DNA from: Choristoneura fumiferana
Taxonomy: Eukaryota; Arthropoda; Insecta; Lepidoptera; Tortricidae
DNA length: 64,000 bases
Assembly: GCF_025370935.1 (NCBI RefSeq)
Contig: NC_133485.1
Coordinates: 10,697,814-10,761,813, forward strand
Direction: 5' to 3'
Positions 37,198 through 47,103 of the stretch are shown piece after piece (position 1 is the stretch's first letter; each line of letters begins with the position of its first letter). The notes beneath the pieces were generated by a model, which had not been told where the DNA came from, did no database searches, and saw only the letters and a program-made list of their open reading frames with translations. The position numbers were made by a program, and so were the translations under genes.

Positions 37198-37680
37198 TAA
37201 GCACTTAAAATGACAGCTACCGAGATATATTTTACGAACAATACAGTCATATACCTACATAGACCATTGATATCCATGGATACATATTATTTTGAAAAGT
37301 TTCATCGTTTGAGGAAAACATTTTATGTTCTCTCGTAACTGGCTCTGAAACTAAAAAAAAACAGGTTTGAAAAATACATATAAAGGCAGTTGGCGTATTC
37401 AATCTACCTACTGTGATTATTCATGAGATAATGATTTAAAATAAGAATTTAGGTCGTGCTAAATATTAAATGAACTATTCACTTGAGTTTTTTATTAATT
37501 TATTAAGTAAAATAATTATGATAATTGAAGATCAGCGATAATTATGTATAAATGAATAATGAGATTAGGAATCTTGACATTATCAAGTGGCATTTTGACC
37601 ATCCGCTTCCATTAGATGATATTACCACAAGGACGTGTCAGGTATTTCATCTGTTTTATATTTACCTGGTATCTGCGGTG

Positions 37681-37733
37681 CATCTTAATGTTCACATTAA
37701 AGTACAGTTCATCTTAATGTTTACATTAAAGTA
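37681..37733. repeat. Two tandem 29-bp units
   Basis: CATCTTAATGTTCACATTAA and its near-copy start at 37681 and 37710. Each unit contains a TTAATGT..ACATTAA palindrome. Confidence 0.7.
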
Positions 37734-37754
37734 TCGGTAATACTTTTTTTAAAC

Positions 37755-37885
37755 AATGCATATCTGTACATATTGTAGAAAACTTATGACATGCATGTAG
37801 ATAATAATTATTATTCAAAGTCAAAGTCAAAGTCAAAATACGGGCCATATCTGAACATATTATAGAAAACTTATGATATGCATGT
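37755..37885. repeat. ~45-bp direct repeat flanking a (TCAAAG)n run
   Basis: CATGTAGATA preceded by AGAAAACTTATGA(C/T)ATG occurs at about 37760-37805 and again at 37848-37890. Between them sits TCAAAGTCAAAGTCAAA, which read in reverse is a LINE-type TTTGAC tail. This could be a tail-only retroposon with a very long target duplication, or slippage. Confidence 0.45.
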
Positions 37886-37889
37886 AGAT

Positions 37890-39200
37890 AAAGTAATGTA
37901 TGCGGCTATACATAATTAGGCATTAAAACACTCGTGTGATCTTATTATGAAACTCGCCTTCGGTCGTTTCATAAAACCACGCTCGTACTTGATGCCTCTC
38001 ATTATGCACCAGCCACATAAATAACTATTATGTGGGTAAGGCCGCGAATTTGACCAATTTGGACGTTTCAAATTTGGAACGCTGATAAAAAAAAACTGAT
38101 AACACCTAGAGGTTTAATTTTTTTTTTATTATATGACACGATATAAACTCTCAAGGTCGCAAATGAGATATTGATTTAAACCCTTTTAAAAAAATAATAA
38201 AAATATATTACCGTCCAAACGTAACGAAAATTGACTATTTTTTTGACCATGAGTACTTCATACCTTACTATTTTCATGCTATTTAACTTCTCATGATCAT
38301 GATTTTGTTTAAACAAATTTATGATATAACGATAGTCCTACCGATTGCGGAATCATGATAATCAAATAATTTTCATGTTTTATATTTATTTCTTCACGTG
38401 CCAAAAAACCACGTTTTCGTTACGAATACTTAGGTGACGCTTAATTAAGCTACCTTAACGCCAATTTCGGTAGAAATTTGTTTTTGTACACTGGCAACTA
38501 ATACTCTAATAGGGCAACATTGATGAGATAAATAAATCTCATCAGTTTGTTGACAAACAGCCATCAAAAGTGACGCGGCGGTTTTTTTTCGAAAAAACGT
38601 CGAAAGTGCTTGTTCGATTTTAAGGGAGTAGTGATTATTTTTAACTGGTTGTTTTTTCATACGATAGGGTAATCTTTTCCATGTAAGTGGCATGTGTTAT
38701 TATGTTCAAAATGTCGTTATTCACCATGATAAACGATTTTTTGTATAAATACGTTACACTTTCGTTACGATTACGTTACATTTTTACAAAAATGCTACGT
38801 ATTTTGTACATAACGTAACGAAAAAGTGGTAAGGGAAGTTCACACAGAAAAATTCTAACTTACACCAGTTTATTATTAGGTTTCCAATGACTGCACGCAC
38901 AGTAAGTTAGTTAGATGGATATTTTGAAGTTAAATAAATTTTAATCTGTAGGGCAGGGATCGGCACAAGAGAATTGTGGCGAGTTCTGTGTTCACGTCCT
39001 GCTACATGCATAGCGTATTTAAAGTGAGAGACAAAACGGAGAGATTCATTAGTTCATTTGTTACCTAAACTTAATAATCATAATAATTTATTTCCAAAAA
39101 CATCTTTTTACATTGTCCACTTTACTAAGATACTACTTCCTAAATTGGTAAAACCTGTGATTTAGGGTTTGGCCATTTTTTTGAGGTATTTAATAGCTTG
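37890..39200. other. AT-rich stretch with scattered CGTTACG motifs
   Basis: GTAACG/CGTTAC words recur around 38215-38235 and 38745-38825 in both orientations. This suggests an old palindromic element, but no ends can be drawn. Confidence 0.3.
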
Positions 39201-39204
39201 TACA

Positions 39205-39491
39205 GTCGAAGTCACAAGCATGCTCACAACTAGGTGGTAGGACCTTGTGCAAGGTCCGCCCGGATTGCTACCACCATCTTCCTCGCTAATCTGCGTGAAG
39301 CAGCAGTGCTTGCACTGTTGTGTTTCGGCGTGGTGAGTAAGACAGCCGGTGAAATTACTGGCACGTGAGGTATCCCATCATAGCCTCTAGGTTGGCAACG
39401 CGTCTGCAATACCCCTGGCGTTGCAGATTTTTATGGGCGGTGGTGATCTCTTACTCATTTGATCGTTTGCCATCCAGTCGAATAAAAAAAA
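39205..39491 (+). mobile_element. LINE 3' UTR fragment with A-rich tail
   Basis: GGTGGTAGGACCTTGTGCAA, then AATACCCCTGGCGTTGCAG, ATGGGCGGTGGTGATCTCTT and GTTTGCCATCCAGTCGAATA followed by an A-run form the 3' region of a LINE common in moths. The copy is 5'-truncated and noncoding. Confidence 0.65.
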
Positions 39492-40145
39492 ACCACATCC
39501 ACATGCTTATAAATGTGCACCTTATTGTCAGTGTTAGAGAGGCATGTAAAGATACACTTTTGGAAAGATGTTTGTCAACTAGAAGGTACTTCTACTTCCA
39601 CATTCTCATGTTTAGCTCTATAGATCTCATATAGGACAGATTTAAGATCAGTATCGTCAGAAAGTTCTAGTAAAACTAAAAACTTCACTTTATTATATGA
39701 CATGTATTTTTTTTTCATACATACGTATCTAATGGGAATTTTTACCAGTTTGATCTAGGCTTTATAAAAAATTGCGTTACGTTTTATGGTAACGCCACGT
39801 ATTTTTTTTATGTTATTTCTATGTCACATTGGTTAAAATTCGCGCCTATGTCTCAATCCATAAGGCATTATAAAATATCTAAGTGATAAATTTGATCCAA
39901 ATCCCAGCCATTTTAGCGTGAAAGAGGAACAAACATCCATATTATGTTCATTAGGTAGGTACAGCCGAGTTTATAAACTTGTGAGCAAAAATTTGATCAA
40001 ACGTACCTGAACTCGCTTCTACGCAGTAGAAATTGCAAACCGGGCCCGGCCATTTTTACTGTAAGTTTACGAGTATCTATCTATCTAATCTGTTGTTATG
40101 ACACGTTTAGTACCTACTTTAAGCTGCGTTATTTGTTTCTTATTT
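39492..40145. other. AT-rich stretch; nothing recognised
   Basis: No supported gene or bounded repeat. Confidence 0.45.
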
Positions 40146-40150
40146 TAATA

Positions 40151-40366
40151 CCGTAAACTGTTTCAACTTTGCCCTCTGGCCCCAACATTGCCTGATTCGA
40201 TTTAGAGTCGATAACTTAGCACCCTTTAGGTTTTAAACCTTTATCCCCCCGTAATAATAATTCCCGTGTAGATAAAAGTTTAAAACCTATAAGAGTGCTA
40301 AGTTATCAACTCTAAATCAACTCAGGCAATGTTGGGGCCAGAGGGCAAAGTTGAAGCAGTTTACGG
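40151..40366. mobile_element. 216-bp hairpin MITE with TA target duplication
   Basis: CCGTAAACTGTTTCAACTTT on the left is inverted at the right end, and the arms (about 95-100 bp) continue through GGCCCCAACATTGCCTGA to a short AT-rich centre. TA flanks both ends (40149-40150, 40367-40368). It is a near-perfect fold-back. A Tc1/mariner-like source is inferred from TA alone. Confidence 0.8.
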
Positions 40367-40368
40367 TA

Positions 40369-41105
40369 CTATGTTTTCAAATAGACACTATAAGGAGTAC
40401 CTAAAGAGAGAAGGTTGCTTGTTGCAGGTTGCTTGTTTAAACTTATAAAAATTAATAATTACTAATACTAATGTTACTTTTTCGTCCATAAGTAATCAAT
40501 TCTATATTGAGTGTAATTTTGAGACATGAGTTAAGTGAGACCTGATTCTTATGATAATTGTTCATAAGCTAGTTTGAAATAATTATTAACCTTGAATCAT
40601 TGTCTTTTTCCATTCATATATAGAAAATTTTCATAAAATACTTTAAAGGTTTCATCGCTACTCACTTACTCGTGTTCAGATATTTTTCATCAAATTTTTG
40701 CTCACAAGTTTATGAACGCGACTGTACAAACTTTCTCGTGTAGGTAGGTGTATCTATCTATCTATTTTAAAATTAACAACTCCGTTACCAAGCGGTGCAG
40801 CAAGGTAAAAATATTTAGTTCATTGATATGGTGGTTTATGAACGCAACTTTTAAGTGTTTATTCATTGATATAGACCTCCGCAAAGTACCTACTTAACGC
40901 CTAAATCAATCTAGGTATTATTCTATTTTAAAATGGTTGCGTGGGAGAGCCATAGGTATTTAATCTACCTATCACAGTAGCAATAAGCCTCAAGGCGTTG
41001 AGGGATTTGTTGTGATTGGTTTATGCTAAAACATTAGTTTACCAATAGGAGAGAATGTCGCAAGGGCGACAGTTACCGTAGGAGCCATAAGTAGGTATTC
41101 GGTAG
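40369..41105. other. AT-rich stretch; nothing recognised
   Basis: No supported gene or bounded repeat. Confidence 0.45.
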
Positions 41106-41110
41106 CACTT

Positions 41111-41480
41111 TTAGGGTTCCGTACCTCGAAAGGAAAAAACGGAACCCTTGTAGGATCACTTTGTTGTCCTTCAGTCCGTCCGTCTGTCAAGACCCTTTTT
41201 CTCAGTAACGTATGGAGGTATCAAGCTGAAATTTATATCAAATACTCAGGTCTACTGTCCCTTCGAGCTGTGAAAACATCAAACTTCTAAGCCAAAGCAA
41301 CCAAAAGCCGCAAATTTTCGAAACTCGCAAGGGAATCAAAAGTTTAGTACGAAGCAACGTCTTATAGCACAGATAAAGGAAAAATTCCGAAAACCGTAAA
41401 TTTATAGTTACATCATATAATAAAAATATTTATACGGAACCCTCGGTGCGCGAGTTCGACTCGCACTTGGCCGGTTTTTT
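41111..41480 (+). mobile_element. GGTTCCG-family relative with GACTCGCACTTGGCCGG end
   Basis: It opens TTAGGGTTCCGTACC ... GGAACCCTTG and ends GACTCGCACTTGGCCGGTTT. It shares both ends with 16160-16735 but has a different interior, so it is a separate subfamily using the same termini. Confidence 0.6.
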
Positions 41481-41753
41481 ATCGAACATCTTGTTAAGCA
41501 GAGACCGCAGTCAACCACATACCTACTTAATTTGCTTCTTGAATATATAATTACGTAGGTACCTACACAGTAAGTATTGCATAAATTTCATTGTCTTTTT
41601 TTAAATATCTCATACAGTATATAACTACTTACAACCAGATTGTTAATGTCGCTCGGGACGACTCGGTTTTCTACGTTTTTTTGTAGGTTCAATGAAAAAA
41701 ACAACCGATTGTTTGTTTAGAGTTGCAAACGACATTTTAGCAAACTAGTTTAA

Positions 41754-41894
41754 GGTGCTGTTTCACCATCCATTGATTAGTGTTAACTGACAGTTAAATG
41801 TGATGCCGTCTCCGTCTATTCGAACAAAACAAATAGAGATGGCATCACATTCAACCGTCAGTTAACACTAATCAATGGATGGTGAAACAGCCCC
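41754..41894. mobile_element. Hairpin MITE with TAA target duplication (Harbinger-like)
   Basis: GCTGTTTCACCATCCATTGA and GTGTTAACTGAC on the left are inverted on the right, with arms of about 65 bp. TAA lies on both sides (41751-41753, 41895-41897). A 3-bp TWA duplication is the PIF/Harbinger habit, so that source is inferred. Confidence 0.8.
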
Positions 41895-41939
41895 TAAAAG
41901 TGTACTAAAATGTGCTATCTGGTTCATAATGTTGATGTA

Positions 41940-42165
41940 GGTAGGCTATTTGTTTAAATTATGAATCTTATTTATCTACTACTTTAACTCTCGAAGGAAA
42001 AAGGATGAAGTTAAATAGGTAGGTACCTACGTATAATTCAATATTTTTATAATAATTCTCTATTGATACCTACATATTATTGATGTTTCCACCGAAATCA
42101 ATTGGAAACAACTCTTTGACAGCAAATTGTGTTAATGCCTATATTTTTAAAACGCCACGTTGCTG
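41940..42165. other. AT-rich spacer
   Basis: Nothing recognised. Confidence 0.4.
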
Positions 42166-42170
42166 ACCAA

Positions 42171-42320
42171 ATTCAAATTCAAAATTCAAATGATTTATTC
42201 AGTAAATAGGCCGCAATGGGCACTTGTACACGTTATTTTTTAAACTACCAGCGCTTTCGGAAAGACCATCATTGCCTAGAAGAATGCGTCGCAAGAAACT
42301 TGGCAGAAAGTCTTTTTTTC
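42171..42320 (-). mobile_element. LINE 3' end, minus strand
   Basis: Read on the minus strand it contains GCCAAGTTTCTTGCGACGCA, TTCTTCTAGGCAATGATGG and TCCGAAAGCGCTGGTAG. It ends in a TTTGAATTTTGAATTTGAA tail. This is a common lepidopteran LINE 3' end. The 5' limit is uncertain. Confidence 0.65.
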
Positions 42321-43258
42321 ATAATAATAATATAATTACAAATAAAATACTTAAAAACTATATTATACAATCAAAGAAAAAAAATACATAAAATAATAAT
42401 TAATAAAAATACAGGGATGTACTTATGGGGTCCCTTAGTTACAATACTAAACACTAACTATATCTACGTTCAGTGGAAGTGTAGAATGCTTCCACCGTCA
42501 TAAATTTTAAAATTTAAAAAAAAACCAGTACCTATCTTCATCATCATCATAGTAGGTAATCCACCCCCCTTCGCTTCCACAACAATATCCATAAGTACAT
42601 AAGGACGGCGGAAAGTGACTGAGCAGGTAAAGTTAAAGTTGAACCTATCCGCAATGTAACACCTGATTCTATTAAAAACTTCCATTTAAGTATTTGAATA
42701 TTTAACGATGCTTAATTTATACTACCATGCACCCGTGTTTTAGGTTAACTATTAACTTTATAACGGGCCCTAAAAATCATATGCGCAATCGTAGATTTGT
42801 TAGAAGATAACTCTTTTACTCAGTTACGGGAGTCAAAATACTTCATGCGTACATTCGGTACTAAATAATGTACCTAACTGTTTGTAGCCAAACATTAATT
42901 AATTACTATCCATTCAAGCTATACTTTAACTCAAAAGTTTTATTACCTTGTTACCGTTACCGTTGGTAGGTACCTTCAGTATCTACCTATTTACCATTTG
43001 AAGCTGAAAAACTGTAAAAAAAAGCTATTTAGCTGGCTGTAAGTACCTACTTATTTGCATGGTCATCCAAAGAGACTGCATAATACCCACATCAAATTTC
43101 AGGTCAATCCGACACAAAGTTATTTTTTTTAAGTTCGCCTTTTTACTCTTTTGTTTTATTTTTGTGTTTTATGTACAATAAAGTATTTACATACATACAT
43201 TTTCATACATAGGTACGTATCTACAAACTTTGTAAGTTAATTAAAAACTTGTGAAAAA
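42321..43258. other. AT-rich stretch; nothing recognised
   Basis: No supported gene or bounded repeat. Confidence 0.45.
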
Positions 43259-43262
43259 TATA

Positions 43263-43347
43263 CTGAGCGGCAAAAATTCTGAACCTCAAATGTATGCAGT
43301 AATAGGTAATTTTGTATGTAGAGTGGGCCAAATTTTGTGCCGCTGAG
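43263..43347. mobile_element. 85-bp MITE with TA target duplication
   Basis: CTGAGCGGCAAAAATT on the left and AATTTTGTGCCGCTGAG on the right are imperfect inverted repeats. TA flanks both (43261-43262, 43348-43349). Confidence 0.65.
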
Positions 43348-43490
43348 TATATATTATTAATAATAATAACCCATTTATTTTAGTCAACCGGCCCAACAAA
43401 TTTATTCTACTGAAACACGCATATAATTAACAATAGTAAATCTATTCAGGCGACAAAACGTGGCAACCCCGTTGTGTCATCTCATTGTGA

Positions 43491-44080
43491 CTCTGTCTTC
43501 GTTTTTATCAGTGGCTATAATACCTACATAATACCCCCGGGAATCGTCGGAACATGGCATCTTTCAGCCAGAAGGCTGGACTTGCGAGGGTCTCTATCTG
43601 CTGATAGAGACGGCCTCTGTCTTCGTTTTTATCGGTGGCTATAATACCTACATAATACCCCCGGGAATCGTCGGAACATGGCATCTTTCAGCCAGAAGGC
43701 TGGACTTGCGAGGGTCTCTATCTGCTGATAGAGACGGGCTCTGTCTTCGTTTTTATCAGTGGCTATAATACCTACATAATACCCCCGGAATCGTCGGAAC
43801 ATGGCATCTTTCAGCCAGAAGGCTGGACTTGCGAGGGTCTCTATCTGCTGATAGAGACGGCCTGTTTTTATCGGTGGCTATAATACCCCCGGGAATCGTC
43901 GGAACATGGCATCTTTCAGCCAGAAGGCTGGACTTGCGAGGGTCTCTATCTGCTGATAGAGACGGGCTCTGTCTTCGTTTTTATCAGTGGCTATAATACG
44001 TACATAATACCCCCGGAATCGTAAGAAGGAAGGCTGGACTTGCGAGGGTCTCTATCAGCAGATAGAGACCCTCGCAAGTC
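43491..44080. repeat. Tandem array of ~124-bp units ending in a perfect fold-back
   Basis: Units start at 43491, 43615, 43739, about 43861 and 43967. The first three are about 124 bp, the fourth has two short deletions and the fifth is truncated. Each carries GTGGCTATAATACCTACATA, GAATCGTCGGAACATGGCAT and CAGAAGGCTGGACTTGCGAG, then a small hairpin TCTCTATCTGCTGATAGAGA. In the last unit the 4-base loop reads AGCA instead of TGCT. A full 20-bp inverted copy follows: 44037-44056 pairs exactly with 44061-44080. No coding frame runs through the array. Confidence 0.92.
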
Positions 44081-45090
44081 ACACAGACAGAAGACAACCA
44101 TTCATAGAAAAATTAACGGTGTCATCGCGTTGCCTGACAAGGAAAATTACGACACTTGCTGCGAAAACGTTTTCAATTATAAACGTGAGTTATGAAGGAA
44201 ATGGTTCACCTAAGCGAATATGTATTCTTTGGCAGTTTCTTAATTACGGCATCTCGTTTTTTAATTACATTCGAAGGAACTATAGTTTGATGAGTGCATA
44301 TGACTCCAAGTCGTTGTTTATGTGTTATGACCACGGAAAATACAACTTGTATATTTCTTATTCTATTTACGAGTCATTTACAAAACATAAAGTTTCCTAA
44401 TATTTCCCATCATATCTACATACATTTATACTAACTTTAAAATGCCACAGATTTATTTTCATTCGTAGTGCAAAATGCATCATGGAAACACGAACAAACG
44501 CAAGCTGAAAAATAACTGCGAGTTTGAGTTTTCATACATACCTTTGTAAGTTTCCATTTGAAATAACCGAATCCACAGTCACAAAGCACGAAAGTTTGAG
44601 TTTTCCATTGAATATTTGCGTAAAGTTTATTCACAAATCCGCAAAACAAGGAATAAAAAAGTTAAAAAAATAGCCGATTAACGTTTCCCGCGCATTCCCG
44701 ATTCCCATTACTTTTTTTTTATTTACGACGCTACTTCAGCCAGCGCCGAGCCAAAGAGGTTTTACTTGTTTGGGTTAGCGGCGACTTAATTGCTATTGTT
44801 ACCGCAATTGCGTGAATTTTTGCGACGTGCACCGAGCAACGTGTGCACAAGTCGTGTGAAGTAGCGCGATTCGCGCGTGCGGGCAATCTTAGCTCTGCTT
44901 GAATTGTCGTGCATGCGAGTCTTATCAATATGACACTACTTTTTTCAATTTTAAACGAGATTCTTGCATTTCTATGTGAATTCCATGTGGATGAGACGAG
45001 GACGGAATGATGAATCATGAGAGGTTGAAATTGCATTATTAAGTAGGTAGGTATCGGTCCTGCCTGTCTTAATAAACATTGTAGAAACAT
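44081..45090. other. Mixed stretch; GC-rich part at 44720-44930 unexplained
   Basis: The GC-rich part has long open frames on the minus strand, but they start in low-quality context and show no domain. It might be a promoter or untranslated exon. The rest is AT-rich. Confidence 0.3.
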
Positions 45091-45096
45091 GGTTTT

Positions 45097-45160
45097 TAGG
45101 GTTCCATAGCCAAAGTGGCAAAAACGGAACCCTTATTTTCGCCATGTCTGTCAGACAAGA
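45097..45160 (+). mobile_element. 5' end of an interrupted GGTTCCG-family copy
   Basis: TTTTTAGGGTTCCATAGCC ... CGGAACCCTTATTTTCGCCA matches the opening of the family. A later family block (TGCAAATTTTCATTAAAA) reappears at 53349-53367, beyond the BEL element. The copy therefore seems split by later insertions. Confidence 0.5.
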
Positions 45161-45210
45161 TAGGGATGCTAGGTCGGCAACCCAACGTCAGGGCCGAGAC
45201 TTGTATGTGC

Positions 45211-45617
45211 TTTTCTCAAACATGACATGGAATCAAATAAATAAAAAAAAACAAGAAATCAAGCTGGTGGGACGCTAGTCTCGTCGCCCTGTTGTGTGCG
45301 CGCATGTTGCGCTGGCTGCTGGCGCGGCGGCTGCGGGGCGGGTGCTACTGGCGTAGGCCGTGTCGCAGAGGGGTGTACACGAAAAACAGGGTCGGTATTT
45401 CCATCCCGGTATTATCCGGGCCGGGAAAGAGTGTCACCCTCGCAGAGCGAGCGTTGAAACAAAAGACGGTCGCACTGCCGGCCAGCGCCCGGCAAAGTTG
45501 TAAGAAATCTCTTTGTAGGCCGCTAGAGTGACCGCGCGCAGGCAGCCGAGCCATATTCTGTGGCCGAGCCGCAGGCCTGCAGCGCGATACTTCCCTTCCT
45601 ATTATTTGTAACACAAC
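45211..45617. mobile_element. GC-rich insert (left part) with 19-bp inverted end
   Basis: TTTTCTCAAACATGACATG at 45211-45229 is exactly complementary to 53330-53348, on the far side of the BEL element. The ~390 bp inside is much more GC-rich than either flank and has no convincing gene. Removing the BEL element leaves a ~430-bp unit with inverted ends, which suggests an older DNA element into which BEL jumped. Confidence 0.45.
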
Positions 45618-45622
45618 GTCAA

Positions 45623-46216
45623 TGTTGACGCCAGTTTCATTTTTTAATATTTTTAAATGTACGTATGTTGAGCAACGCCATCTAACGAGCGCTGCTAAGA
45701 TTAAAATTCCCGCGCGCCGCCCGCGCGAAAAAGCATTTAGTCAAAACTGTTTCCCTTATTTCTAAAAAATAGAATGCACGAGCTGTTTCCTTCTCCTATC
45801 CCATTCCCTCACAACCTCAGCGTATACGCGCGAAAGAGATGACTATCTACGCCCTCAATCGGAAGTGGCCGAAATCCTTTGGATCGGGAAGACGAAGGAA
45901 GATGGCGCTTTGACAACAGACAGTCGCAAATATCCTTCGCTGCGCGTGCCATCGCCGCCGGCGTCGCTTCGCCAAAATTAGTGAAAATTGACATTATTCT
46001 GGTAATCGAGAGCTCTCGCAACACGAATTGTGCATGTACAGTGAATTGTGTATTGAAGAAGTGGAATGGTCCAGCCTGAGCGACCCAGGACTCCGGACCC
46101 AGCCCATCATTCTGCCCTCCTAACCTAATCAAATTATTAGGCACATCTCGCAAAAGGTAAATTTTCCTTATAAACCTACAGTCCACTCAACTCCTTTAAA
46201 TGCAATGGCAGCTCCA
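45623..46216 (+). repeat. BEL/Pao 5' LTR
   Basis: 594 bp, starting TGTTGACGCC and ending GGCAGCTCCA. It carries the element's promoter and polyadenylation signals by function, though I could not mark them individually. A 125-codon open frame on the antisense strand is present in both LTRs simply because they are identical. Confidence 0.95.
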
Positions 46217-46222
46217 TTATTT

Positions 46223-46240
46223 TGGTCCATTCGAATCGGA
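46223..46240 (-). promoter_or_regulatory. Candidate primer-binding site
   Basis: TGGTCCATTCGAATCGG begins 7 bp after the 5' LTR. TGG is the complement of a tRNA CCA end, as expected of a minus-strand primer site. I could not match it to a particular tRNA. Confidence 0.45.
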
Positions 46241-47103
46241 AGCTTTAATTAACATATCTGATAGGTAATAACTTCATAACGTGATCCGCGTAGTAACGTT
46301 TTACCTATTCACCCCGCCTTCATCAAAGTGTGTCCGCCATTGCATACTTACGTACCGCATCGAATCGTAACCTTATTATTATGATTTACATTCCGCGTTT
46401 ATCCATTTGCAATTATTGAGTTGGTGATAGGGCAATACGTTCCTATTTACCTATACCGCTCCCGCGTCGGTAACGGACATTGAGTTCCTAACCGCTAAAT
46501 CTCCCGCTTATTTTCCCGCATAATTTCGGTGCTAATTCCGATATATTACAGGTGTTATTTACCAAACCCGCATCTTTCAAGGGCATTGTTCCTTTCCGCG
46601 TCTTTTCGTTTATTTATGTATAATATATATAGGTACATTACCTACCACGCACCCGCGTCGTTCAAGGTCATTGAGCACCTATTTTTCGACATTTATTATT
46701 TTATAACAACCGCTTGTTGTTTCAACCCCGCGCCGCGTTTATTATAAACAAAACAACACAACAATAGGTAAATACCTACCTAGACCGCATATCAAGTCGT
46801 AGGTACGTGATTTACTGTTTAGTTAAACATACTTGCCTAATTGTCCCGCGTTCAAAACCCCGCATCTAACATTAAGTAGGTAAACCTTACCTCTCAATAA
46901 TAGGACATATCGTGCCTTCTTGATAATCTATTTCGTTGTAATTAAGTTACGCTGTAGGCAGGTAGGTACTTACCTATACGCTTACAAAACCGATACCGCG
47001 CTTCGCTAGGTCTTTTGATTTACCTGAAACTTAGTTCGGTTATCGTTGTTTACTGCATCTTGTTCAAGCCTGTTTTATAAATCTTGCAAATTTAAACTTC
47101 AAG
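46241..47103 (+). other. BEL/Pao leader with degenerate repeats
   Basis: This untranslated leader of nearly 0.9 kb precedes gag. CCCGCGTCGG..ACGGACATTGAG (46461), CCCGCATCTTTCAAGGGCAT (46567) and CCCGCGTCGTTCAAGGTCAT (46652) are diverged versions of one unit spaced about 85-105 bp apart. They may be part of a packaging or transport structure, but that is inference. Confidence 0.5.

Noticed and set aside
43491..44080. CRISPR array
   Set aside because: Units are ~124 bp, near-identical and directly abutting, with no unique spacers, and the genome is an animal's.
44119..44400. 93-codon frame just after the tandem array
   Set aside because: No domain or supporting context. Low-complexity AT-rich codons.
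45292..45614. Overlapping GC-rich open frames on both strands
   Set aside because: Open frames on both strands are expected at high GC. The block looks like part of a noncoding insert.
45809..46186. 125-codon antisense open frame in the 5' LTR, repeated at 52910-53287
   Set aside because: It is the same in both LTRs only because the LTRs are identical. It has no domain and lies antisense to the element.
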